From Lathyrus oleraceus (lineage: Eukaryota; Streptophyta; Magnoliopsida; Fabales; Fabaceae), in NCBI RefSeq assembly GCF_024323335.1, contig NC_066579.1, positions 254,732,807-254,796,806 on the forward strand: a stretch of 64,000 bases of DNA. Direction: 5' to 3'. A program made the position numbers and the translations under genes. The notes beneath the pieces are model-generated. The model was not told where the DNA came from, ran no database searches, and worked only from the letters and a program-made list of their open reading frames with translations. Shown piece after piece: positions 10,271-19,724 of the stretch (positions are counted from its first letter, which is position 1; the number at the start of each line of letters is the position of its first letter).

Positions 10271-10963
10271 TCGCGCCGTATATTAGGCCAATTTGAAGAC
10301 ATGGGTGCCACACTGGGTCGTACGTTAGACCGTATAATGAGTCATCCATTAGGCTGCCGACTTCGCTGGGGAGTCGGAGTGTGTCATATGCTGTTGGGGA
10401 TAAAGGATCGGAATGGACCATACGCTAGATCGTATCTGAGTTGCAGAATGAGCCGTACGTTAGGCTGAATCTGATGACGAAAGGGGTAGTCGTACGTTAG
10501 ACTACACTTCAGAAATGTACCGTATGTTAGGTAGCATCTGAGGGGATGGACATCCGAACGGGTCGTACGTTAGACCGTCGCAGAATGAGTCGTCTGTTAG
10601 GCCGCATCTGATGATGAAAGCGGTAGTCGTACGCCAGACTACACTTCAGAAATGTACCGTACGTTAGGTAGCATCTGAGGGTTGTAAGATCCAAACGGGT
10701 CGTACGTTAGACCGCGTTGGGGTTGTTGAAGTTCAGAATGGATCGTACGTTAGATCGTATCCGAGTTGTAGAATGAGCCGTCCGTTAGGCTGCATCTGAA
10801 AAAGAAAGTAGTCGTACGCTAGACTACACCCCTGAATGTACCGTACGCTAGGCAGCATCTGAGGATTTGAAGGTCCAAATGGGTCGTACGTTAGACCGCA
10901 TTGGAGTTGCTGAAGAAGTCATATGTTGGGCTGAATCAGAATGAACCGTACGTTAGGCTGTAT
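10271..10963. repeat. Array of about 18 hairpin units with paired stem changes and constant loop (Ogre B 3' region)
   Basis: Units follow the plan stem-GTACGTTA-stem. Plus-strand examples are GGTC/GACC (10316-10331, 10561-10576, 10698-10713, 10882-10897), GTAGTC/GACTAC (10486-10505, 10623-10642, 10808-10827), TACC/GGTA (10518-10533, 10655-10670), AGCC/GGCT (10451-10466, 10776-10791) and GATC/GATC (10741-10756). Several have an outer ATG pairing with CAT across one bulged G (10515-10537, 10652-10674, 10773-10795). Some units contain G-T pairs or a single mismatch. The units are about 37 bp apart, and a larger order of roughly 140-180 bp is visible. The array lies between pol and the 3' LTR, so it would be in the 3' untranslated RNA. 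Tandem repeats in the 3' UTR of Ogre-type elements are known; the paired stem variation is my observation. Confidence 0.85.
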
Positions 10964-12010
10964 CTGATAACTTGTATATGTTGTACTTGCAATAAATGTC
11001 TGGGATGGGCTTAGAGATGCCATCGTTAGGAGGATATCGAAGTGTTGTCAGAATGAATGTTCCCATGAACTGTATTTGAAATATGTATCTGAATCTTGAA
11101 TGTGATTGATAAAGGTGTCTGTCTGAATGAACCTTCTACTTTGACTATATCAGGAGGATAATTAACCTGCAAAGAAAAAGTTAGCTTCATGCTATGTCAT
11201 GATGCATGAGATGTTTCGTGTTATGCTAAAATAAATGTGAATGTTGTATGCATGCGTATGCTGTGAAAGGATGTAATGAATGAGTTATGCGTATGAGAAG
11301 TTCTGCTTGGGGACTCTACTGGGGAAAATAAATCCCCATCTACTGATTGGAGATATTTGTAACGATGACCCTTTCTCGGCAGGGGGTTCTTGATTCTGTC
11401 TGATGGTAGAAATATTCCACAGATCTTGGCTGAGGATGGATGAGATGATCAATCTGTCTGATGATGCCGACCTCTGTTGGGGAGTAACTGGCTGTGCCGG
11501 GAATACTGCTAATTTCTTCTGAGGAATAACAGACTTGCTGGGGGAATAGAATTGGTAGCGGATTCATTGGAAGCATGGTTAGACCTTCTCCTCGATCCTG
11601 AAGTCGGGTAGTAATTGCTATTGCTATTCTACGCATATATTTTGGTAAACATTTATCATATTCAAATGCACATATTAATTCAAATTAAATCAATGGACAT
11701 TTACGCAACCAAAACAGAAAAGTAAAAACAAAAGCATCTTTTTTTGAAAGAGGGTTGTATTGATTTTGAAAGGAGGCCTATAAACAGGCAATTTGTGTAC
11801 AAGGAGACAGAAATCCTAGTAAGAGGAAATTGTCGAAAACAAAGAGAAAGCTATGTGGAAGAAGTCCTATTGATTTTAAGCCTACTACTGTCATTATGTC
11901 TTCGAGCATCTCATCCCTTGCTGTCGGATAGAAGTGATTGGCTTGGTCAGTCCCTCGAACTTGGATGAAAGTTGACTGAGAACGGGACATAGTCATACGC
12001 TTTAATCCCT
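10964..12010. other. Ogre B internal non-coding region between the two hairpin groups
   Basis: No convincing reading frame. It includes the second copy of the 21-bp direct repeat (11004-11024) and sequence rich in TCTGAATG-like words. The short frames at 11340-11636 and 11744-11996 have no motif that I recognise. It is probably remnant 3' untranslated or pol-derived sequence. Confidence 0.5.
11004..11024. repeat. Direct repeat bracketing the hairpin array, copy 2
   Basis: It matches 10222-10242 at 20 of 21 positions (A to G at one site). Confidence 0.8.
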
Positions 12011-12195
12011 AATTTTTGCCTGGACCGCCTTTTCAGGTTTTCAGTCCACCAGGATACCCTTTTTTGCCCAAGCCGCCTTTTCAGGTTTTCGACTTGCCGG
12101 GTGTACATTTTTTTTATATATCCCTAATTTTTGCCCGAACCCTTTTGGTTCGCCGGGATGCCCTTACTTTTGCCTAGATACGTCGATCTAGCGGG
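12011..12195. repeat. Second group of four hairpin units downstream of Ogre B integrase
   Basis: Each unit starts with a TTTTGCC-like word and ends with AGG or CGGG. Between them are different paired arms: GGAC/GTCC with outer CCT/AGG (12019-12053), CAAG/CTTG (12069-12096), CGAACC/GGTTCG (12136-12152) and CTAGAT/ATCTAG (12174-12191). The first two units share the word GCCTTTTCAGGTTTTC in their loops. The block follows the end of the integrase frame in element order. Confidence 0.75.
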
Positions 12196-12201
12196 TCTCT
12201 T

Positions 12202-13620
12202 TTATGCGTAGTATTTTTTAACTATGTCCGCGTTCACGGGATGTGGGAAGTCTTCACCATCCATAGTAGCGAGTATCATGGCTCCACCAGAGAATACCTT
12301 CTTAACCACAAATGGCCCTTCGTATGTGGGAGTCCATTTGCCTCTGGGATCACCTTGTGGTAGAATGATACGCTTGATCACCAAGTCGCCAAGTTGGTAC
12401 ACCTGTCTCTTAACTCTTTTGTTAAATGCCTGGGTCATGCATTTCTGATATATCTGCCCATGACAAACAGCCGCAAGTCTCTTCTCATCAATCAGATTTA
12501 TCTGATCGAGTCGAGTCTGAATCCATTCATCTTCATCTAAGCCCGCCTCTTTCATGATTCTTAGAGAGGGAATCTGAACTTCCACTAGTAAGATGGCTTC
12601 CATTCCATAGACTAAAGAGAACGGAGTTGCCCCTGTCGTAGTGCGCACTGAAGTGCGATAACCATGAAGAGCAAATGGTAACATCTCATGCCAGTCTTTG
12701 TACGTTACTGTCATCTTTTGTATGATCTTCTTGATATTCTTATTAGCAGCCTCCACGGCGCCGTTCATCTTTGGCCGGTACGGAGAAGAGTTATGGTGTT
12801 TTATCTTGAATTGCATGCAGAGTTCAGTAATCATCTTGTTGTTCAAATTAGTGCCATTATCAGTGATAACTCTTTCAGGAGACAGCAGGTTTCTCAAATA
12901 GGTATTTGATAGAATCCATCTTAGAAGTCAATAAGGTGGTATGATTCAACATATACTGTCTTAGTCGGCGAGCAGCCCAGGCCAAAGCACAGCAAGCTTT
13001 CTCGGGCTGTGAGTATCTTGTTTCACAGTCGGTACCTTTTGCTAAGGCAGTATATGGCATGCTCTTTTCGACCAGACTCGTCATGTTGCCCCAACACACC
13101 TCATTGAATTTTCTAACACGGTCAAATACGTAATTAAAGGTCTTCCTTCAACTGGTGGCATCGGAACTGGAGGTTCTTGGCGATATTTCCTGATTTTGTC
13201 ATAAGCTTCTTGGCATTCATCATTCCATACCATCTCTTGATTTTGTCTCAGTAATTTGAAGATGGGTTTGCAGGTAGCAGTCAAGTGTGGAATGAATCGG
13301 GCAATGTAATTCGAGTGCCCCAAGAAACCTCTGACTTCTTTCTTGTTTATTTCAGTACCCAGATTTACAATTTCAATTGATTCCTCATGCGGCTGTATAG
13401 TCTTTTCTTCTTGCAGTAGTCGGGCAAGTTCTCCAGGGACTTCACAATCTTCCTCGCTTCCATCCTCGGCTTGGTAGATCGGATTTTCAAAGTCATAATG
13501 AACAGTAGCAGAGTCATTACCAACAGGATCCAGAGTGGATATGGATCGGCAAATTGTTACGTGAGTGTGTGCAAGAAACATAGCTTGTTTGAAAAATGAC
13601 AGGAAAGATAAAGAGCGCAA
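12202..13620 (-). pseudogene. Ogre B pol remnant (RT core missing, frameshifted)
   Basis: Three minus-strand frames cover parts of pol. 13081-13620 holds the N-terminal pol segment, then jumps directly into sequence that normally lies after the RT catalytic centre (a VRGFLGHSNYIARF-type connection stretch). No YxDD box is present. 12875-13099 continues with RNase H-like sequence (RYSQPEKACCALAWAARRLRQYML) in another frame. Near 12890 this is joined to integrase sequence at ERVITDNGTN, so the integrase zinc finger and first catalytic aspartate are missing. 12202-12897 keeps the second catalytic aspartate, the NGAVEAANKNIKK stretch with the glutamate, and the C-terminal domain (GPFVVKK). This pol cannot supply RT or full integrase activity. 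Confidence 0.85.
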
Positions 13621-13786
13621 TATTTGAATGCAAAAAGTCCATTGATCTATTGAATATGAATATGCTTATGAAAATGACAAACCCCTAACAAATTAGCCAT
13701 TGTGCCTCGGGCATAGACACAATGCTTTAAGAAGTTTGATTGTAAAAGAAAATTAAAATTTGCAATTCTAGAATAAACAATAACAA
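13621..13786 (-). other. Spacer between gag-pro and pol of Ogre B, possible Ogre intron
   Basis: A short AT-rich stretch after the gag-pro stop codon, with no open frame. Ogre elements are known to have an intron between the protease and RT coding parts. A TTTCTTGCACACAC-like pyrimidine-rich stretch near 13568-13585 (element sense) could be part of a 3' splice region. No splice site can be fixed from this sequence. Confidence 0.4.
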
Positions 13787-16700
13787 TTACTCCTGACTAA
13801 AGGAAATCGGGATAATGTCTTCAGTCTTCCAATTGTTGAGTCCGTCACCAATTGTTGGGAAAATCCAGCTATCCAAGTCGCAATCACTATCAGCATCTTC
13901 CATAGCATTAATCTGATTTTTGACTATCTTTCCAGAGTTAAACCCCAGGCCAGCTTTATCAGACTTGTACGGTACATTGATCAGTTGACCCCAACCAGCA
14001 CGATCACCATTTTCAACCGCGGCTTGAGCATCTTTCAGAGAGATCATGACAGGGGGAGCACGAACAACCTTGGGCACAAGGGGAGTTGGCTTAAGGACAG
14101 GACTGGGTGGAGGAACCACTTCAAATGACTGAGAAGGAGTCTCAAAGAATTCACCATCCATCTCGACGTATTTGAAGGCTTGCACACTACTGACAATATA
14201 CTCTTCTTCTCCACATACAGTGACAACCATGCCTGCTATTGGATACTTCAGCTTTTGATGAAGCGACGAAGCTACCGCACCTGCCCCATGGATCCAAGGG
14301 CGCCCCAACAAGCAGGAGTAGGCGGGACGAATGTCCATCACGTGAAAGGTAGTGTTGAAGACTTGAGGTCCTATCTTGATAGGGAGAACCACTTCACCAT
14401 AGACAACACTCTTCGCACCATCGTAAGCACGCACCACAACATCACTAGGTTTCAGTTCAATGCCTTTGTAGTCAAATTTATCGAGTACAGCTTTCGGGAG
14501 CACATTCAAGGAAGAGCCGTTGTCGATCAACACGTGAGCCAGGGTGATCCCCTCACACTCGATGGAGATATGCAGAGCTTTATTGTGATTCTTTCCTGCT
14601 GGCGTCAGGTCAGCATCGGAAAAGCCTAGGCCATTGTCAACAGTCAAATTAGCAACATAATGTTCGAATTGATCGACGGATGTTTCTTGAGGCACATGAG
14701 CGGTCTTCAAGAATTTCATCAATGCATTGGCATGGGATTCAGAGGATAATAACAAGGACAACATTGAGATTTTAGACGGAGTATGCCCCAATTGTTCCAC
14801 TACATCAAAATCGCTCTTACGGATGATTTTCAGCATCTCTTCCATTTCCTGTTTGGCAACATCTTCAGAAGTAACTTCGACCGATGTCTCTGACTGAGGA
14901 GGATTGACTGGTCTTTTTCCTCGAATTTCGGGAGCGGGAGGTGAGATTTCTGGGGAGTAGATCCTTCCACTTCGAGTAACTTTACTAGTCCCCACAATAT
15001 CATTAGGATTAGCAGAACTACCAACTTGCTTTATGCCATGGATGTAAACGTCGCCTCCATAGTTCCACGGAATAGCTTTGCTGGAGGAATATGGCACGGG
15101 GCCAGGTGCGGTAATAATCAGGGGAGCCACTTTGGGCTCAGCGGTAATCTTCACAGGCACTCTAGTAGCGGTAATCTTCACTGGAGCTTTGGACCTAGCA
15201 ATCACAGATACCTCTTCAATAGAGTTGTCCACCTTAGGAACCCTTTCAAATAGAATTGTACGATCATCCATCAGCCGTTGAATGCCGTTCTTCAACTTCA
15301 AACAATCATTGGGTCGGAGTACACAGAGATCGCAATCTTCAGCACAACCTGGAAATAAACCAGCTTGCAATAAATTCTTCTTAACGATCAGGAGAGGAGA
15401 TGCTAAATCAGCAACGTCAGTAACGTGAGAATTGTCGTCCACAACATTAACATTCTGGTCATGATTAGGCATAGGTGCTGTGATGACATTGGGGGTCGCC
15501 GGAGGATCAAATTCAATTTCTCCAGCGTCGATCATATCCTGAATCTTGTTCTTCAACAACCAGCAATCATTCGTATCATGCCCGGGGCTATCGGAGTGAT
15601 AGGCACACCTGGCGTTGGGATTATAACGAGGAGAAGTAGTGTTGGGATTTGCAGGAGGGCCTCTGAGGGTAATCAAATTGGCCTTTAACATACTCTGCAG
15701 TGCTTGGGTTAAAGTCATATTGATCTTGGTAAACTGTCTTCTCGACCTGTCTTGTCTGTGTTGGAAGTTCTGAGATGGCGGTGCGGCAATTGTAACTGCC
15801 CCAACAGTATGGTCACGATTCTTCTTGTTATGCTTCCTCTCACTGTACACAGCATTTGATTCATTCTTTCCCTGATAGGACTTTTTGGTGCTTGCAGAAG
15901 TAGCTGCCTGTATCTTTCCACTTCGAATGCCGCTTTCAACCCGTTCACCTGTCAAGATAAGTTCAGTGAAACCTGACGAGGAACTTCCCAGTAGATGGCT
16001 GTAGAATGGGCCAGTCAGTGTACCCATGAACATGTCCACTAACTCTCGATCAGTCATAGGGGGTTTGACTCTGCCAGCCAAATCTCTCCACTTTTGAGCA
16101 TATTCTTTGAAACTTTCTTTAGAGCCCATAGTCATATTTTGTAGCTGTAGCCGAGTAGGCGCTAACTCAGAATTATACTGGTAGTGCTTGTAGAAAGCTG
16201 TTGCTAAATCAGTCCATGTGCGGATGTTAGAGCTCTCAAGCTGATAATACCACTCTAACTGTGTGCCAGACAGACTCTCTTGGAAGAAATGGATCCACAG
16301 TTTCTTATCAGTAGTGTGCGGCTGAATCCTTCTCACATAAGCCCTTAGATGCATCTGAGGACAAGAGGCACCATCATACTTAGTGAAAATGGGAACCTTG
16401 AATTTGCGGGGAATGACCACATCAGAGACCAGACCCAAGTTTTCGAAATCCAGACCGGGCACTTTCTGCCCCTCCATAGCTAGCATACGTTCTTCCAGCA
16501 ACTTGTACCTATCATCCTTCGGAGAGTACTGTTCATGTTCATAATCTTCATCGTCGTCCTCAGAATTGACGAGATTAGGATTCTCATCTTCCGAATCATT
16601 CTCGGTCTCTTCTTCTGAATCCTTCGGAATTCTAATCTTGACTCCTGTAACCTGTCCCTTAAGCCTTCTCCCCGGGTTGATGTAACCCACAGGTTTCTGG

Positions 16701-16822
16701 TCCTTCTTCTTCTCCATCAAAAGAGCTTTCAGTTCTTCCTGCCCCTTAGATAAGCTCAGCATCATTTCCTGGAATTGAGCATTCTGAGCCTGGAGATCTT
16801 TGACAGTTTGTTCGAGAGCCAT
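13787..16822 (-). CDS. Ogre B gag-pro polyprotein (1011 aa, intact)
   Basis: The frame opens at a true ATG (16822 downward) and is unbroken to 13787. An N-terminal coiled-coil-like stretch (residues about 1-40) is followed by an acidic region (67-95), the capsid region (about 130-300), a basic linker, a C-x2-H-x5-H-x4-C zinc-knuckle-like motif (C406, H409, H415, C420), a second Cys-rich stretch (493-507), an aspartic protease domain with LIDNGSSLNVL (765-775) and LLGRPWIHG (838-846), and a G-patch-like stretch KAGLGFNSG (about 965-973). This is the usual Ogre/Tat order. The product would form the particle and process it. That the frame is intact while pol is deleted suggests recent purifying selection or recent copying. 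Confidence 0.92.
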   Translation of the reverse strand: MALEQTVKDLQAQNAQFQEMMLSLSKGQEELKALLMEKKKDQKPVGYINPGRRLKGQVTGVKIRIPKDSEEETENDSEDENPNLVNSEDDDEDYEHEQYSPKDDRYKLLEERMLAMEGQKVPGLDFENLGLVSDVVIPRKFKVPIFTKYDGASCPQMHLRAYVRRIQPHTTDKKLWIHFFQESLSGTQLEWYYQLESSNIRTWTDLATAFYKHYQYNSELAPTRLQLQNMTMGSKESFKEYAQKWRDLAGRVKPPMTDRELVDMFMGTLTGPFYSHLLGSSSSGFTELILTGERVESGIRSGKIQAATSASTKKSYQGKNESNAVYSERKHNKKNRDHTVGAVTIAAPPSQNFQHRQDRSRRQFTKINMTLTQALQSMLKANLITLRGPPANPNTTSPRYNPNARCAYHSDSPGHDTNDCWLLKNKIQDMIDAGEIEFDPPATPNVITAPMPNHDQNVNVVDDNSHVTDVADLASPLLIVKKNLLQAGLFPGCAEDCDLCVLRPNDCLKLKNGIQRLMDDRTILFERVPKVDNSIEEVSVIARSKAPVKITATRVPVKITAEPKVAPLIITAPGPVPYSSSKAIPWNYGGDVYIHGIKQVGSSANPNDIVGTSKVTRSGRIYSPEISPPAPEIRGKRPVNPPQSETSVEVTSEDVAKQEMEEMLKIIRKSDFDVVEQLGHTPSKISMLSLLLSSESHANALMKFLKTAHVPQETSVDQFEHYVANLTVDNGLGFSDADLTPAGKNHNKALHISIECEGITLAHVLIDNGSSLNVLPKAVLDKFDYKGIELKPSDVVVRAYDGAKSVVYGEVVLPIKIGPQVFNTTFHVMDIRPAYSCLLGRPWIHGAGAVASSLHQKLKYPIAGMVVTVCGEEEYIVSSVQAFKYVEMDGEFFETPSQSFEVVPPPSPVLKPTPLVPKVVRAPPVMISLKDAQAAVENGDRAGWGQLINVPYKSDKAGLGFNSGKIVKNQINAMEDADSDCDLDSWIFPTIGDGLNNWKTEDIIPISFSQE

Positions 16823-17733
16823 TGTTCAATCTGTTTGAATCTGCTGGAATCTGTTTGATAGGAAAATCGTGAGAACACTGATCCTTTAGAATACCTGTTA
16901 TGCGATGCAATGCAATGTATGAAATGTTTTCAAGGACTTTCGGGATTTAACTTTGCATAAACTAACAAAAAGAGCTTTTTTTTTCTTTTCTCTTTTGTTT
17001 TTGCTTTTGTTTTTGTTTTTTCTGTTTTTTTTTTAGCAGAGTTAAATCCCTAAATCCTTGAAATGGTTAGTACAATGCCATGATGTTATGATGTTATGTT
17101 GTTAGGATGTCATGTTGTTAGATAAATAACAAGCACAAGCAAGTCACACAACAATCATTCCTAGGTTTTAAGGCTTGCGTGAGTTCCATAGGTAAATACC
17201 CTCCCCACTGAAGTTTGGTTGGTTCAACCTGTCTTAGAATAGTAACCGGGTTCTAGAAGGATCTCAAATCATTGACCTTTCCTTAAGTCCACTTCAGTGC
17301 AACACCAAGTGGTTGACCGAAGCTTCCCTAAAGTCCAATCTCAAAGAGTGTAGTATCGAGTCTCAACCAACTCCAGTCGGAACCGAAGCCAGTTATCTCA
17401 CTACTTTCTAATGGCCAGGATGAGTCAATTAGGGTTCTAAAGGTCTGGTTAATGCTTTTATGACACCACGCGAATGCCAAATATTTCCTCAACTAACATG
17501 AGGAACATCAGGACATCCAAAGTGCCACATTAACCGTAGCCATCATTTTGACCATTCCAGTATACGCCGGACAGTCGCGATGATCTCTTGCTACTTACCT
17601 AAGGTACACTAGATCCGGGTGTAGGATCTTTCACTCAAGCATAACATACCCAAGCAATCCCTTAAAAATAAATCAGACAAATTGAATAAGTGATCTTGTT
17701 TTTAAGGTAACCTCTCTTTTTAAATATTTAGGG
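16823..17733 (-). other. Ogre B 5' untranslated leader
   Basis: The leader lies between the gag ATG and the PBS and is highly similar to 2450-3373 of Ogre A. Differences are concentrated in the T-rich tract (about 16975-17035), the ATGTT microsatellite and the bases next to the PBS. No gene is seen. Confidence 0.7.
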
Positions 17734-17751
17734 TCCCCAGCAGAGTCGCCA
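17734..17751 (-). promoter_or_regulatory. Primer-binding site of Ogre B (tRNA-Arg type)
   Basis: In element sense it begins TGGCGACTCTGCTGGGGA, four bases inside the LTR. The complement matches the end of a plant tRNA-Arg plus CCA. The 18 bases are identical to the Ogre A PBS. Confidence 0.82.
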
Positions 17752-17755
17752 GTTC

Positions 17756-19719
17756 TGTCATACGGTGAACTGGACCTTTTGTGTTTTTTATCGCAATGTC
17801 GCGGTTAGCAAGAGTCGCCACCGACTTTTCTTTTATCCAATAAGGAAAGGTGGAAAAGAACAGGAAAGACCTTAATTTAGATTTTGGGTTCGGGAGGTAC
17901 ATTATACAAAGGGAAGGTGTTAGCACCCTTTGTATCCATGGTTATCCATGGGCTCTTAATTGCTCGATCACTTATATTATTTTTGTCTAAAAAAAAGTGT
18001 TTGTGAATTGTTTAGAAAAATTGTTTTGAAAAGAGAATTTAACTTTGTAATGATTCTTGTATGAATGTATACAAAGTGGTTATCCCGTTTTAGTTTTGAA
18101 AATTGTTTAGAAAAATATAACTCGGTAATGATTCTAGTATGAATGTATACCAAGTGGTGATTTTCTAAAGGCATTTTGAAAGGTGTGAGGTGCAAAAAAA
18201 ATGTTTTAAGTTGTGAGCCAGCAATTAAGAGTTATACCGACCCAAGGTCTTTACGGGCATTTCCTATCCTTATGAGGGTAAAACTGTCCTTATTATTGAG
18301 AAATAAGTAGTTTTATCCTTTGGATGTAAAAGGGTCATCGTAGGGTCATCGATTGGTCATTGAAGGCAACAGTTATGAGGATACCTTAGCATTCGAAGGG
18401 ACTATCATCATTTAACCGTAGGCAACATCGGAGGGTCATCGAGGGACAAAGTTGTATATTCGAAGGCAACATCCGAGGGACTATAATTTATTTTATGATG
18501 ATTTAACCGAAGGGTCTTTGCTAAGGGTATCCCCATGTTCGCGGGACATGACCGTAATATCGTAATCGTAAGGCAACAAAGAGAGGTCCAAGATCATTTA
18601 TTCAAAGGCAAAGTTTTACAATTAATTATATAATTAGGATGAAACTCCACATTAAAATTATTAAAAATAATATATTAAAAAATTAATACATTAGAAATTA
18701 ATACATTAAAAATTAATTTAGGGTGAAACTCCACAAGGGTATCCCACAAATAAAGTGGAATACCTAGCCAATAACCTTTTCCTGGGATATGTGAACCTTT
18801 ACGAAACTCAAAAAAAAAGAAACATGTCAGAACACCAAATCAGGGTGCAATCGAAGATTACACCGGAGAAATATCACAACAATAAATAGGATAGGATGAA
18901 TAATGCATGGCTATGATAAAAACATAAAAAAAACAGACTAGAAGAATCAGGTACTGTCTCGTTCGCCTCTGCCTCGCCTAGCGAAGGCCACGGATTTTGA
19001 ATTTGAAAACAGCCCCATGTTAGGAACTTTGAATTTTATGGCATTTTATCACAGGAATAACATGGTCAAACATTCAGGGTATTCAGGCATATTTAAATTC
19101 CCATACGAAAGCAAATTATATATCAACATTTAATCATGATGCATTATATATGTAGATATGGCCAATTGAAAGTATAAACAATAGAGATACGCAAACCTGT
19201 TTGCCAATTCAAGGTTGAAGGGATTGACCACTTGTAGTATCGGAATAAGTTAGGCAGCGGGAATTGGACGGCGATGGCTTCGGTGCAGATGGGCTGCCTT
19301 CAGGGTTTCTTTACTCTGAATTCTCCGGGTAGGCAGGGTTCCTATGCCAAAGTTTCTATCCGTCCTTCTCTGTTCTCTCTCTTTCTTTTTCCTCAAGGTT
19401 TTGTTCCAAGGAAACCTCAGAGTGTTTTGCTTCTCTTCCTTCTTTCTCCAGTGAATCTCCCAGTGTAACTCCAAGTGTCACTCCCCTACTGAAACTTCAG
19501 TATTTATAGACTAATTTCGTGGGTAATGGGCTTGGAATGAGGGAGACCCAAGTCCAAAATAATTTGTTATATTTTATTTATTTATTTATTTTAATTATTT
19601 AATTAATTAATTAATTAAATTTTTTTTTTTTTTTTTTTTTTTTTCGTTTTTTTTTTCGTTTTTTTTTTTTTTTTTTTTTTTTTTTAGGAAAAATGGTGGG
19701 TAATTTTTGGGGTATGACA
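17756..19719 (-). repeat. Ogre B 5' LTR
   Basis: TGTCATAC to GTATGACA, 1964 bp, nearly identical to the 3' LTR. It is followed by the CTAAG target duplication. Long T tracts (19620-19685 on the plus strand) lie at the beginning of the LTR in element sense. Confidence 0.93.
19501..19508 (-). promoter_or_regulatory. TATA box of Ogre B 5' LTR
   Basis: TATAAATA in element sense, about 210 bases inside the LTR. It is the most likely core promoter for the Ogre B transcript; the start would lie about 30 bases further on, near 19470. Confidence 0.6.
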
Positions 19720-19724
19720 CTAAG
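19720..19724. repeat. Target site duplication of Ogre B, right copy
   Basis: CTAAG immediately after the 5' LTR, identical to 8123-8127. Confidence 0.95.

Larger units (their letters stand above)
8128..19719 (-). mobile_element. Ogre B: complete, probably non-autonomous Ogre/Tat-like retrotransposon
   Basis: An 11.6-kb minus-strand element with LTRs of 1956 bp (8128-10083) and 1964 bp (17756-19719), PBS, leader, intact gag-pro, a short spacer that may be the Ogre intron, a pol remnant, a hairpin-rich 3' region and a polypurine tract. The target duplication CTAAG is perfect on both sides, and the host sequence is the CRM1 gag-pro. By eye the LTRs differ by only a few substitutions and homopolymer lengths, so insertion is recent. 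Full Ogre elements are about 20 kb or more and encode reverse transcriptase, RNase H and integrase. Here the RT core and the part from RNase H to the first integrase catalytic residue are absent, so movement would need enzymes supplied by another element. Confidence 0.9.

Noticed and set aside
10271..10963. CRISPR-like look of regular short repeats with variable parts
   Set aside because: The genome is a plant, the variable parts are complementary stem arms and not spacers, and the block is inside a retrotransposon.
14180..14629. 149-codon plus-strand frame
   Set aside because: It lies fully antisense to the intact gag-pro frame and has no motif; many similar frames over gag-pro are shadows.
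1..19719. Ogre A and Ogre B as one segmental duplication
   Set aside because: Their flanks differ (copia versus CRM1), Ogre B has its own perfect target duplication, and the LTRs have diverged, so they are separate insertions.
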